Below are positions 16,658 through 23,839 of a stretch of DNA of 40,609 nt, piece by piece. How positions within the stretch are numbered: the first letter of the stretch is position 1; the number at the start of each line of letters is the position of its first letter. The DNA comes from Oscillospiraceae bacterium (lineage in GTDB: Bacteria > Bacillota > Clostridia > Oscillospirales > Acutalibacteraceae): the NCBI GenBank assembly GCA_015065805.1, contig SVPN01000016.1:1-40609 (forward strand), written 5' to 3'. The notes beneath the pieces were generated by a model. It ran no database searches. It saw only the letters and a list, made by a program, of their open reading frames with translations, and was not told the DNA's origin. Position numbers and translations under genes: made by a program.

Positions 16658-17903
16658 GAATCATTCCTCCGATCTGTTCATACTCCTTAAAAAACGACGG
16701 CCAGCTTTTTGCCACGCTGTGCGCGTCGGTAATATCCACACATCCCGTGCTGATAAGCGCCGCGATGGCCGCACTCATCACGATGCGGTGATCGTTTGCG
16801 CCGTCAACCCTGCCGCCGCGAAGTGCATGCCCCGACACGAGCAGTTCATCCTCGCGTTCGGTCACCTCACCGCCGAGAGCAAGAATCATCGCCGCTGTCG
16901 TTTGCAAGCGGTCGCTTTCTTTCAGGCGCAGTCTGGCGGCATTATACAGCCGTGTTGTCCCCGTTGCCGCCGCTGCCGCCACCGATAAGATCGGCACTAA
17001 ATCGGGGATGTCCGAGACATCCGCTTCCACCGCACAAAGCGGTGACCGACGGCAGAACAGCCCGTCTTCCCGCCACTCGATCCGGGCGCCCATCTCCCGC
17101 AGGATCGCTTCGATGCGTTTATCGCCCTGCAGGCTGTCGCGACGCAGTCCCGTGACGGTCAGCTCGCCGCCGATCGCCGCCGCCGTCAGCCAGAACGCCG
17201 CCTGCGACCAGTCACCCTCCACCGTGTGATCATACAAGGCGTAGGATTGCGAGCCCTTCACCGCGTAACCGCGGTCGGTTTTCTCCATTTGAATGCCTGC
17301 TTCACGCAGGACCTCAAGCGTCATCTCCACATAGCCCGCCGATTGAAGCGGCGAGGTCAGCACGATCTCGCTGTCCTCTTCACAAAGCGGTAAGGCAAAC
17401 AGCAAGCCCGTGATAAACTGGCTGGACACATCGCCTGCGACACGGTATTCCCCGCCGCGAAGCTGTCCTTTGATATGTACGATGCCGCCCTCACAGGCAG
17501 GACGCGTCAGCGTCACACCGTGCGGCGGCAGACAGTCGGCATAGGTTGTCATCGGCCGCTCGGGGAGACGCCCTTTGCCGACAAAGGTGACCTCTTTGCC
17601 CAAAGCGGCAAAAATCGGCACAAAAAAGCGGAGCGTCGAGCCGCTTTCACCGCAATCGGCAATCGGCAAGCCCTCGGCATTCTCACCCGAAAAGGTCACG
17701 GTTTGTCCGTCAACCGTTGCCGCTTTGCCGAGGGCGAGCAAGCACCGCAGGGTCGCCTCCATATCCTGCGACGGAATGATCCCGTCAACGCGGCTCTCTC
17801 CCGACAGTGCCGCCGCGATCAGTGCGCGATGTGCCGCCGATTTGGACGGCGGTGCTTTGACAACGCCGCTGACCTTGTTCGCCATAACCGATACGACAGA
17901 CAC
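16647..17903 (-). CDS. aroA: 3-phosphoshikimate 1-carboxyvinyltransferase (EPSP synthase)
   Basis: 418 residues. Motifs: 'APPSKSAAHRALIAAALS' (substrate-binding Lys-Ser and Arg), 'DCGESGSTLRFF' (the family's conserved glycine stretch), 'GKGRLPERPM', 'SSQFITGLLFALPL', 'LRLKESDRL' and 'GANDHRIVMSAAIA'. It joins phosphoenolpyruvate to shikimate-3-phosphate. I choose GTG 17903: AAGGAGG lies 8 nt before it, whereas the GTG at 17909 would be one base from that site and ATG 17885 lacks one. The gene follows aroB by 20 nt and overlaps aroC. 'GESGSTLRFF' resembles class II more than class I enzymes, but I cannot assign the class firmly. Confidence 0.94.
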   Translation of the reverse strand: MSVVSVMANKVSGVVKAPPSKSAAHRALIAAALSGESRVDGIIPSQDMEATLRCLLALGKAATVDGQTVTFSGENAEGLPIADCGESGSTLRFFVPIFAALGKEVTFVGKGRLPERPMTTYADCLPPHGVTLTRPACEGGIVHIKGQLRGGEYRVAGDVSSQFITGLLFALPLCEEDSEIVLTSPLQSAGYVEMTLEVLREAGIQMEKTDRGYAVKGSQSYALYDHTVEGDWSQAAFWLTAAAIGGELTVTGLRRDSLQGDKRIEAILREMGARIEWREDGLFCRRSPLCAVEADVSDIPDLVPILSVAAAAATGTTRLYNAARLRLKESDRLQTTAAMILALGGEVTEREDELLVSGHALRGGRVDGANDHRIVMSAAIAALISTGCVDITDAHSVAKSWPSFFKEYEQIGGMIREL

Positions 17904-17923
17904 GGGCACGACCTCCTTACGGT

Positions 17924-18985
17924 TTATAACACAAATCCCTCTAATTCACGGACCGCAACGCGGTGACAAAACGCATCGCCGATGGCGGAAAGCAACACGA
18001 GATCGACGTTGCCGCCGATGCATTTTTTATCGAGCTTGACAGCATCAAGATACTCCGACACCGCCGCCGGTCCCTTTGTCGGCAGTCCGAATTTCCGAAG
18101 CAATGCGCACAGCCGCTTGGTCGTGCCGCTCTCGGTCAGACCTGCCCGTTCGGAAGCGGCGGTTATCGCCGCCATACCGACCGCCACCGCACAGCCGTGG
18201 CTGATGCCGGTATACTTCAGATGCTTTTCCAGCGCGTGACCGAGCGTATGCCCGAAATTGAGCAGCTTGCGCTCGCCGTGCTCGTGCTCATCGTTTTCCA
18301 CCACGCGGCATTTGATCAGCATACACCGCCGCACCACCTCACACAGCAGTGCGGGCGAAAACGGCTGATCCTTTTCCAGCAGTTCAAACAGCTCGCGGTC
18401 TCGGATGCACGCCGATTTGACCACCTCACCCATACCGTCCGTCACGTATTCCTGCGGCAGGGTGGACAGTGTGTCAATATCGGCGATCACGCGGATAGGC
18501 TGATGAAACGCACCGACAAGATTTTTTCCCTCGGGGATGTCCACGCCCGTCTTGCCGCCGATGGACGAATCCACCTGCGCCAGAAGCGATGTCGGGATCT
18601 GCACAAAATCGATCCCGCGCATCCACGTGGCGGCGGCATAGCCCGCCATATCGCCCGTCACACCGCCGCCGAGTGCCACGATGACATCCGAGCGGTCAAA
18701 CTGTCCGCGGGCAAGTGCCGAATAGATATGATTGATCGTCACAAGCGTTTTGTGCTTCTCTCCCGCGGGAAAGGTCAGTACCGATACCACGCGGTATCCC
18801 GCTTTTACCAGACTGTCACTCACGGTCTTGGCATACAGCTTGGATACATTGCTGTCGCTGACCACAAGGGCACGTGCGCCCTTGTGCACCTCGCGGATCA
18901 ACTCGCCCGCGTGCGCTATCAGACCGCGTCCGAGCTTGATCTCATAGGGTTTTCCCGTGTTGACGGGAATGGTGATAACCGACAT
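17924..18985 (-). CDS. aroB: 3-dehydroquinate synthase
   Basis: 353 residues. NAD-binding 'VIVALGGGVTGDMAGYAAATWMRGI' and the adjoining 'IPTSLLAQVDSSIGGKTGVDIPEGKNLVGAFHQP' are diagnostic. Zinc ligands are visible as the Glu of 'MGEVVK', the His of 'LNFGHTLGHALE' and the His of 'ISHGCAVAVGM'. The enzyme cyclises DAHP to 3-dehydroquinate. ATG 18985 lies 6 nt after the tyrA stop, and its ribosome site GAGGAG is made by the last codons of tyrA, so the genes are translationally linked. Dehydroquinase, shikimate dehydrogenase and shikimate kinase are not in this operon. Confidence 0.95.
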   Translation of the reverse strand: MSVITIPVNTGKPYEIKLGRGLIAHAGELIREVHKGARALVVSDSNVSKLYAKTVSDSLVKAGYRVVSVLTFPAGEKHKTLVTINHIYSALARGQFDRSDVIVALGGGVTGDMAGYAAATWMRGIDFVQIPTSLLAQVDSSIGGKTGVDIPEGKNLVGAFHQPIRVIADIDTLSTLPQEYVTDGMGEVVKSACIRDRELFELLEKDQPFSPALLCEVVRRCMLIKCRVVENDEHEHGERKLLNFGHTLGHALEKHLKYTGISHGCAVAVGMAAITAASERAGLTESGTTKRLCALLRKFGLPTKGPAAVSEYLDAVKLDKKCIGGNVDLVLLSAIGDAFCHRVAVRELEGFVL

Positions 18986-18991
18986 AGGTAC

Positions 18992-19876
18992 TTACTCCTC
19001 AATATCCTGAACAACGGGCTTTCCGTCCGCGCGCAATTTGCACAGACGGCCTTCCTTGATCATTCGTTTCATATGGGCTTCGTCTTTATCCTCGATTGCT
19101 TTGCGGAATTCCTCAAGACGGGCGATAAGCTGTTCGAGTTCATTTTCCAGCAGGTCGCTGTTTTGCGCAAACAGCTCACTCCACAGCATCTCATCCACCG
19201 TCGCCACACGCGACACATCGCGGTAGCTGCCTGCCGAAAAGCCCTCGTGACGCGCACTGCAGGGGGACTGCACATACGCTCCCGCCAGCACGTGCGGAAG
19301 CTGACTGGTAAACGCGATCATACGGTCGTGCTCCTCGGGAGTCGTCACCGTCAGGCGGGTGCACCCGAGCGCTTTGGCAAACGCACGCATTGCCTTCATC
19401 GTCTCCTCGGACACATCGTCATCGGGCGTGATGATGAAGCTGGCACCGTGGAACAGCGCGGCATCCGCCTGAGCAAAGCCGTTTTTCTCCTTGCCCGCCA
19501 TCGGATGCGCACCGACAAATGTCAAGCCGTATTGATTACAGATCGGGGTACATTCCTGCACGATATACCGTTTGACACCGCACAGGTCCGTCACAAGAGC
19601 ACCCTTTTTCATCTTGGGTGCCAACTCACCGAGTACCGCGACCGCCGCACGGGGCGGCAGTGCGAGAATCAGCATATCCGCCTCGCGGAGAAGCTCCTCA
19701 TTGCACACCTCATCAACGGCGTGGCGCTTGAGTGCCTGCATCACCACGGCGGGATCCTTGTCCAGTCCCACCACGCGCACGGGAGAGGCTTTTTGCAGTG
19801 CCATTGCCACCGATCCGCCCATCAGTCCGAGACCGGCGATCACAACGGTTCCTTGCATCGTCTGTTCCTGTTGCAT
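18992..19876 (-). CDS. tyrA: Prephenate dehydrogenase
   Basis: 294 residues. N-terminal NAD motif 'VIAGLGLMGGSVAMAL' (about 12-27), 'LILALPP', 'VTDLCGVK', the prephenate-binding 'GAHPMAGKEKNGF' with its catalytic His, and 'SQLPHVLAGAY' in the helical dimerisation domain. No ACT domain follows, so Tyr feedback must act otherwise or not at all; transcriptional attenuation could supply it. It converts prephenate to 4-hydroxyphenylpyruvate. ATG 19876 has AGGA 10 nt upstream; ATG 19858 also has AGGA 7 nt upstream, so the exact start is uncertain. The gap to the DAHP synthase gene is 14 nt. Confidence 0.93.
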   Translation of the reverse strand: MQQEQTMQGTVVIAGLGLMGGSVAMALQKASPVRVVGLDKDPAVVMQALKRHAVDEVCNEELLREADMLILALPPRAAVAVLGELAPKMKKGALVTDLCGVKRYIVQECTPICNQYGLTFVGAHPMAGKEKNGFAQADAALFHGASFIITPDDDVSEETMKAMRAFAKALGCTRLTVTTPEEHDRMIAFTSQLPHVLAGAYVQSPCSARHEGFSAGSYRDVSRVATVDEMLWSELFAQNSDLLENELEQLIARLEEFRKAIEDKDEAHMKRMIKEGRLCKLRADGKPVVQDIEE

Positions 19877-19890
19877 CTGTCATCCATCCT

Positions 19891-20916
19891 TTATTTGAAA
19901 ATGTTGAGTGTTTTATCAAACGCAGGGGCAAGTGCTTTCAGTTTTTCCATCACTTCCGTGAACTGTGCCGGTGTCAGCGACTGCGCACCGTCACACATCG
20001 CACGCGGCGGGTCGTTGTGCACCTCGATGATCAGGCCGTCCGCGCCTGCGGCAAGTGCCGCCGCACACATCGGTGCCACAAGGGAGCTTTTGCCCGTTGC
20101 GTGACTGGGATCCACCACCACAGGCAGGTGAGTCAATTCCTTGAGCAACGGGATCGCCGCCAGATCCAGCGTGTTGCGGGTCATCGTTTCGAAGGTGCGG
20201 ATGCCGCGTTCGCACAGGATCACCTTTTCGTTGCCGCCCGCCATAATGTATTCGGCACTCATCAGCCATTCCTCAATGGTGTTGGACAGACCGCGCTTGA
20301 GCAGGATCGGTTTGTCCAGCTTGCCCAGCTCCTTGAGAAGCTCAAAATTCTGCATATTGCGTGCACCGACCTGAATCACATCGACATCCTCAAACAGGAT
20401 CAGATGTGCCGCCGACATAATCTCCGTCACGATGGGCAATCCCGTTTCCTTGCGGGCGTGGCGCAGAAGCTCCAGTCCCTCCGCACGCATTCCCTGGAAG
20501 GCATACGGCGATGTGCGAGGCTTGAACGCACCGCCGCGCAAGAAGGTCGCGCCCGCCTGCTTGACATCGCGGGCAAGCAGAGTGATCTGCTCCTCGCTCT
20601 CCACCGAGCAGGGACCCGCGATCACGGAAAAATTGTCGCCGCCGATGCAACAGCCGTGCCCGAGATCCACCACCGTATCCGTCGGATGGAACTCGCGACT
20701 GCCTTTTTTATAGGGCTTGGACACGCGCTGTACGCGCTCCACAAACTCCTGCTGCTGGATGAAATCCACATCCACAGCACTGGTATCACCGAGCAGACCG
20801 AGCACGGTGGACTGATCGCCCACCCATTTGTTCACACGAATGCTGTGTTCGCCGAAATACCGCGAAAATTCTTCGATCTGCTGTTCGCTGACATTCGGTT
20901 TCAATACGATAATCAT
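19891..20916 (-). CDS. aroF: 3-deoxy-7-phosphoheptulonate (DAHP) synthase, type I-beta with N-terminal regulatory domain
   Basis: 341 residues. The first ~75 form a ferredoxin/ACT-like domain ('[17 protein letters not shown]'), as in Thermotoga-type DAHP synthases where it mediates Tyr/Phe feedback. The barrel follows: '[15 protein letters not shown]', '[17 protein letters not shown]', '[18 protein letters not shown]', '[11 protein letters not shown]' and '[12 protein letters not shown]'. It condenses PEP with erythrose-4-phosphate, the entry to aromatic synthesis. I start at ATG 20916; the frame stays open to 20958, but that part lies in the leader terminator. The ribosome site AAGGCGGG is only fair. 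First structural gene after the attenuator leader. Confidence 0.93.
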   Translation of the reverse strand: MIIVLKPNVSEQQIEEFSRYFGEHSIRVNKWVGDQSTVLGLLGDTSAVDVDFIQQQEFVERVQRVSKPYKKGSREFHPTDTVVDLGHGCCIGGDNFSVIAGPCSVESEEQITLLARDVKQAGATFLRGGAFKPRTSPYAFQGMRAEGLELLRHARKETGLPIVTEIMSAAHLILFEDVDVIQVGARNMQNFELLKELGKLDKPILLKRGLSNTIEEWLMSAEYIMAGGNEKVILCERGIRTFETMTRNTLDLAAIPLLKELTHLPVVVDPSHATGKSSLVAPMCAAALAAGADGLIIEVHNDPPRAMCDGAQSLTPAQFTEVMEKLKALAPAFDKTLNIFK

Positions 20917-20948
20917 AACTATTACCCGCCTTCTACGAAAAAATATGA

Positions 20949-20985
20949 AAAGCGACACTCAAAGATGTGCTTTGAGTGTCGCTTT
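20949..20985 (-). terminator. Leader terminator (attenuator) before the aromatic operon
   Basis: On the minus strand AAAGCGACACTCAAAG, a 5-nt loop, and a perfectly complementary 16-nt arm, then TTTTCATATTTTTT. It lies between the leader-peptide stop (21034) and the DAHP synthase start (20916), so it would stop transcription before the operon unless prevented. An upstream hairpin (GCAGGA / TCCTGC, about 21000-21022) lies between peptide and terminator. Confidence 0.88.
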
Positions 20986-21033
20986 GAATCCAACTGTTCG
21001 CAGGATCGCCGTTACGTCCTGCCACTCATTGCA

Positions 21034-21126
21034 TCATCGTTTTTTACCGTAGCCGAAAAAGCCCTGACCAAAATAGCCAAAGCTTGCATACACGGTAAAT
21101 CGATTGTCGCATCGACGAGTGATCAT
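21034..21126 (-). CDS. Phe/Tyr-rich leader peptide of the aromatic operon attenuator
   Basis: A 30-codon frame: ATG 21126, stop TGA 21034-21036, preceded by AGGAGA (21137-21142) 10 nt upstream and a consensus promoter. It encodes Phe at residues 10, 16, 19, 23 and 24 and Tyr at 13, 18 and 26: eight aromatic residues of 30, seven of them between residues 13 and 26 ('YASFGYFGQGFFGY'). There is no Trp. A strong terminator follows about 50 nt after the stop, ahead of DAHP synthase, tyrA, aroB, aroA, aroC and pheA. This is the classic layout of ribosome-mediated attenuation (pheA or trp leaders of enterobacteria). Known family members in Bacillota operons mostly use T-boxes; none is visible here. 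Function is inferred from codon content and position. Confidence 0.8.
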   Translation of the reverse strand: MITRRCDNRFTVYASFGYFGQGFFGYGKKR

Positions 21127-21161
21127 AGGTGTTCGGTCTCCTGAAAATTTATTGCTTTACT

Positions 21162-21190
21162 ATGATAAACCAAATAATACGGTTTGTCAA
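21162..21190 (-). promoter_or_regulatory. Promoter of the aromatic amino acid operon
   Basis: Minus strand: TTGACA (21185-21190), 17-nt spacer, TATCAT (21162-21167), immediately after the stop of the DUF3048 gene. It places the transcript start about 30 nt before the leader-peptide ATG. Confidence 0.82.
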
Positions 21191-21193
21191 CCC

Positions 21194-22267
21194 TTAATTG
21201 TAAGAAATATCCGACGAATATCCCGACGCCGCCACGCAAAGATACACCTTGCCCTGCGCGATCGTCAGCTTCGAGCCGTCCTTCTCGGTCATGGTGAAGC
21301 CGCCCTCACTGCGTGTCCAGTCAAAACGGCGCATTTTGCCGTCCGAGAACACGTAGCCCTCACCGCTTTGGAGATAAAAATCGATCGTGGTATCGTTTTC
21401 CCAGTATTTATCGGTATACAGCACCAACACGGTGTTCGGCGTGATCGCCGCTCCCGAAGCATCGGTATGAACGGATTCGGAATAACCGTTTGTCTTGGTG
21501 TATGTCTTTTTCGCGCTGTCATAGGTAAAGCCGATCCGCTGAGCCCCCGACATCGTAATGCTCACCTTCGTGGCGGTCTCGCCCGTTTGCGCGCCGAATG
21601 TCCAAGGGATCTCCCTGGTCGGAGTGGTGGAATAGTCGCGGTCGGTCAGGTACTTTGTCAGATACTCGCCGTTCGTGCGCAGGCGGTATTCGTAATCGTG
21701 CGGGAAGCTGTGGTCGCGCCACGAATACTCACCGCCGTTTTCACCGCCGTTGACATCCATATCCGCAATATCGGAGGAGGCGATGTAATCCAGCGCCGTG
21801 TAACTGCCGCCGGCGTGCGCATAGCCGAGCCCGAGAGCTTGCGCAATCTTGGCAAACGGGGTGCGCGCCGAGCGCACGGGGCCGATCGCTTCGGGGACGC
21901 GTTCACTGCTTGCAAACACCGCCATCAGGCGCGTGATACCGCCTTCGGTTTCGGCTTCCACCCACATATCCGCCGAGCCGATGCCGACCTGCTCGGACTG
22001 AATAAAATCGTTGTTGGCAACCATCACGCCGACAGGACGCGACAGCGAGCCGCTCATATCCTCAACGCCCGTAACGGCGTTGACCTGAAACAACGGTGCG
22101 GGAGCGACCGTCGTGGTGGTCGGTGCAGACGTGGAGTCCACGGGTGCGATCACAGGAGGATCCATCCCGATATCAACCGCAGGCGGTTCTTCCTCCTTGC
22201 ACGCCGTCATCGAAAAAAGCATTGTCGCCGCAAGACCGATACTTAACCATTTATAAACGCAATTCAT
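21194..22267 (-). CDS. DUF3048 (YerB-like) lipoprotein
   Basis: 357 residues. Lipoprotein signal with lipobox 'FSMTAC' (Cys about 23), then a short acidic/Pro/Thr linker, then the DUF3048 signature: 'RPVGVMVANND', 'QVGIGSADMWVEAETEGGITRLMAVF' and 'AIGPVRSARTPF'. B. subtilis YerB is the best-known relative; its biochemical role is unknown, though it is exported and lipid-anchored. I start at ATG 22267, 9 nt after AAGGAG; the frame extends upstream but without a ribosome site. The gene has its own promoter at 22300-22328. No terminator separates it clearly from the aromatic promoter, so some read-through into that operon is possible. Confidence 0.9.
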   Translation of the reverse strand: MNCVYKWLSIGLAATMLFSMTACKEEEPPAVDIGMDPPVIAPVDSTSAPTTTTVAPAPLFQVNAVTGVEDMSGSLSRPVGVMVANNDFIQSEQVGIGSADMWVEAETEGGITRLMAVFASSERVPEAIGPVRSARTPFAKIAQALGLGYAHAGGSYTALDYIASSDIADMDVNGGENGGEYSWRDHSFPHDYEYRLRTNGEYLTKYLTDRDYSTTPTREIPWTFGAQTGETATKVSITMSGAQRIGFTYDSAKKTYTKTNGYSESVHTDASGAAITPNTVLVLYTDKYWENDTTIDFYLQSGEGYVFSDGKMRRFDWTRSEGGFTMTEKDGSKLTIAQGKVYLCVAASGYSSDISYN

Positions 22268-22299
22268 AGTGGAACTCTCCTTCAAAAAGGTATAGATAT

Positions 22300-22328
22300 A
22301 GTATACTCCTCTTTCCTGTATTTTGCAA
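22300..22328 (-). promoter_or_regulatory. Promoter of the DUF3048 lipoprotein gene
   Basis: Minus strand: TTGCAA (22323-22328), 17-nt spacer, TATACT (22300-22305). Back-to-back with the tRNA-Arg promoter. Confidence 0.75.
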
Positions 22329-22344
22329 TCCCCAAATATTAGGA

Positions 22345-22373
22345 TTGACAAATTCCGTCGGTTGCGGTAGACT
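22345..22373 (+). promoter_or_regulatory. Host tRNA-Arg promoter, now driving the inserted tRNA
   Basis: TTGACA (22345-22350), 17-nt spacer, TAGACT (22368-22373). It lies 16 nt before the first base of the broken tRNA-Arg gene. No terminator intervenes before the intact tRNA-Arg at 22493, so the captured transcript would run 5' half, hairpins, new tRNA, terminator. Confidence 0.8.
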
Positions 22374-22388
22374 TGTAACGGATCATTT

Positions 22389-22427
22389 GCTCGTATAGTT
22401 CAACGGATAGAATAAGGTCCTCCTAAG
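22389..22427 (+). pseudogene. 5' half of a disrupted host tRNA-Arg(CCT) gene
   Basis: Acceptor strand GCTCGTA (22389-22395), TA, D-arm GTTC-loop-GAAT with the normal GG (22405-22406), A26, anticodon 5' strand AGGTC (22415-22419), anticodon loop CTCCTAA (22420-22426) and G39. The sequence then changes to foreign DNA. The missing part is found intact 1.4 kb away (23840-23883): its TACGAGC matches this acceptor strand in all seven pairs and its GACTT pairs with AGGTC (one G-T). Confidence 0.9.
22420..22427 (+). repeat. Left attachment core (attL), CTCCTAAG
   Basis: 8-bp direct repeat identical to 23840-23847; flanks differ on both sides. The same 8 bp also occur in the anticodon loop of the imported tRNA (22525-22532), giving three copies within 1.43 kb. 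Confidence 0.75.
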
Positions 22428-22492
22428 TGGGTGTTTTAACACACACCTTTGCAAAAAGGCAAATGGTCATAGGTTTGAATTGTATCGTATAT

Positions 22493-22569
22493 GCCCTGAT
22501 AGCTCAGTTGTATAGAGCGGCCGCCTCCTAAGCGGCAGGTCGGAGGTTAGAGTCCTCTTCAGGGTGCCA
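22493..22569 (+). tRNA. tRNA-Arg (anticodon CCT), element-borne, CCA encoded
   Basis: Complete cloverleaf: acceptor GCCCTGA / TCAGGGT (G1-T72 wobble), D stem GCTC/GAGC, anticodon stem GCCGC/GCGGC around CTCCTAA (anticodon 22527-22529), 5-nt variable loop, T stem GGAGG/CCTCT, then GCCA. It differs from the broken host tRNA in nearly every stem, so it is an imported paralogue, not a duplicate. The T-loop reads TTAGAGT (A at 56 instead of C) and the D-loop AGTTGTATA (T at 19 instead of G), so the universal G19-C56 contact would become U19-A56. It decodes AGG and would replace the destroyed host gene. Confidence 0.9.
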
Positions 22570-22605
22570 AAAAGTGCCGAGAAATCAAGGTTTCTCGGCA
22601 CTTTT
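22570..22605 (+). terminator. Terminator after the element-borne tRNA-Arg
   Basis: 15-bp perfect stem AAAAGTGCCGAGAAA (22570-22584) with 22591-22605, 6-nt loop, T-rich afterwards. It starts directly behind the encoded CCA. Confidence 0.9.
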
Positions 22606-22685
22606 ACTTTTTATTTCTCACTCATTTTCTTGAGTGAGTTTTCCCGCCTATTGAGAGTAGAACAAACTCAAACTTTTAACATATC

Positions 22686-22761
22686 CCGATTAGCTGAAAT
22701 TAGCAAAAAATCGCCGTTTTGCTAATCGCCAGCTAATCGGATTTCTAGCAAAATCTTGCTA
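22686..22761. repeat. Inverted-repeat block with TTGCTAAT motifs, left side of the element
   Basis: A long hairpin: CCGATTAGCTG (22686-22696) pairs with 22730-22740, and inside it ATTAGCAAAA (22699-22708) pairs with 22717-22726. A second hairpin TAGCAA/TTGCTA follows (22746-22761). Four copies of TTGCTAA/TTAGCAA-like words in 65 bp look like protein-binding sites (recombinase arm sites or an operator). The rest of the 300-bp gap 22606-22906 is AT-rich and holds only the cat promoter. Confidence 0.65.
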
Positions 22762-22864
22762 ATTTGCACAGGCGTATGTTCTATCCATAGACTTTTTGTT
22801 TTGTCAGTAATGAGCCTTACCGTTTTCTTTTTCGCTTTAATGTGTAGAATTTTTCATGTTCATG

Positions 22865-22873
22865 TGGTATAAT
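22865..22873 (+). promoter_or_regulatory. Extended -10 promoter of the cat gene
   Basis: TGGTATAAT (TG-n-TATAAT) with TATAAT at 22868-22873. The -35 position reads TAGAAT, a weak match, as expected for extended -10 promoters. No short leader peptide with a stem masking the ribosome site, as in inducible cat genes, is apparent. Confidence 0.6.
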
Positions 22874-22906
22874 CAGTTAGCTAAACAAGAATTTGTAGGT
22901 GATAAT

Positions 22907-23575
22907 ATGAAACAACACCAAGAAGCAATCTTTTCAAAAATAGATATAGAATCGTGGGAAAGAAAAGAATACTTTCTCCACTACTATAATGATGTTCGCT
23001 GTACTTACAGCGTTACCGTCAACGTGGACATAACAGAAATATACAACCGAGTGAAAGACAACGGCAGCAGACTGTATCCGACATTGATATGGTGGGTAGC
23101 AAATGCCGTCAATCATTTTGAGTTTTTACGGTTTAATCACGATGAGGATGGCAACATCGGATACTATGAAGAAGTAAATCCTTCCTTCACCTTTATGCCG
23201 CAGGGGAGTAAAAAGTTCCACGTTCTATGGTGCAAATATGACCTCAGCTTCAAGGAGTTTTATGAGCGTTGCGTTGAAGTTATAGACACCTGTGACACAA
23301 GCAAAATGTTTCCGATGGACAATATGCCAAGGAACTGCTTTGATATATCCTCTGTACCGTGGATAGAGTTTACATCCTTCAATCTCAACGTGTTCTCGAC
23401 AGGTACGCACTTGCCGCCTATATTTACCACGGGAAAGCTGATCAAAGAGAATGGCAAAGTGAAGCTCCCATTATGTCTGCAAGTCCATCACTCAGTTTGT
23501 GACGGCTACCATGCAGGTCAATTTTTTGAGCATCTGCAAAACCTTGCAGATGAAGCAGATGGTTGGTTGAAATAA
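22907..23575 (+). CDS. cat: Chloramphenicol O-acetyltransferase, type A
   Basis: 222 residues, close to the 215-220 of classical trimeric CAT enzymes. The active-site motif 'LQVHHSVCDGYHAGQFF' gives catalytic His195 and structural Asp199 at the canonical numbering. Other family segments are 'WERKEYFLHYYN' near the N-terminus, 'PWIEFTSFNLNV' and 'PIFTTGK'. The enzyme acetylates chloramphenicol with acetyl-CoA in the cytoplasm. ATG 22907 follows AGGTG by about 6 nt; the in-frame ATG 22856 is upstream of the promoter. Codon use is AT-rich, unlike all neighbours, consistent with horizontal transfer. It is the only protein gene of the inserted segment. Whether it gives resistance or acts on another substrate is untested. 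Confidence 0.92.
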   Translation: MKQHQEAIFSKIDIESWERKEYFLHYYNDVRCTYSVTVNVDITEIYNRVKDNGSRLYPTLIWWVANAVNHFEFLRFNHDEDGNIGYYEEVNPSFTFMPQGSKKFHVLWCKYDLSFKEFYERCVEVIDTCDTSKMFPMDNMPRNCFDISSVPWIEFTSFNLNVFSTGTHLPPIFTTGKLIKENGKVKLPLCLQVHHSVCDGYHAGQFFEHLQNLADEADGWLK

Positions 23576-23689
23576 TCAAATTTGAATTTAGTGAAGTGAG
23601 TTAAATAAAACTCGGTAACAGACTAAGGTGCAAGCGATTAAATAAAGGCATCTTGTGGGAATATAACCGTTTCCCTAAAACCGAACCCC

Positions 23690-23738
23690 TTGCTAATTCC
23701 CATCTAATTAAACGGTCGAAAACGGGGTAAAATTAGCA
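23690..23738. repeat. TTGCTAAT-type inverted repeat, right side of the element
   Basis: TTGCTAATT (23690-23698) and AATTAGCA (23731-23738) are inverted copies of the word found four times at 22699-22761, with CCCC/GGGG flanking inside. Their presence near both ends of the insert fits recombinase arm-type sites. In the 264 bp from the cat stop to the right core I see no gene; 23740-23839 is unique AT-rich sequence. Confidence 0.55.
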
Positions 23739-23839
23739 GTAATTCCGTAACACAGCTTAACACTCAAAGTGCGAAAAAGTCTTGAAAATACGGGATTATC
23801 GGGGACAGGAAGTGACGCCACGCCCGTTTCCTTGAGTAT

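Noticed and set aside
20917..20958. N-terminal extension of DAHP synthase to 20958
   Set aside because: The extra 14 residues would be encoded inside the leader terminator, there is no ribosome site, and the family starts at the 'MIIVLKP' position.
20917..21190. T-box riboswitch before the aromatic operon
   Set aside because: No AGGGUGGNACCGCG-like T-box word and the leader is too short. The Phe/Tyr peptide plus terminator explains it better.
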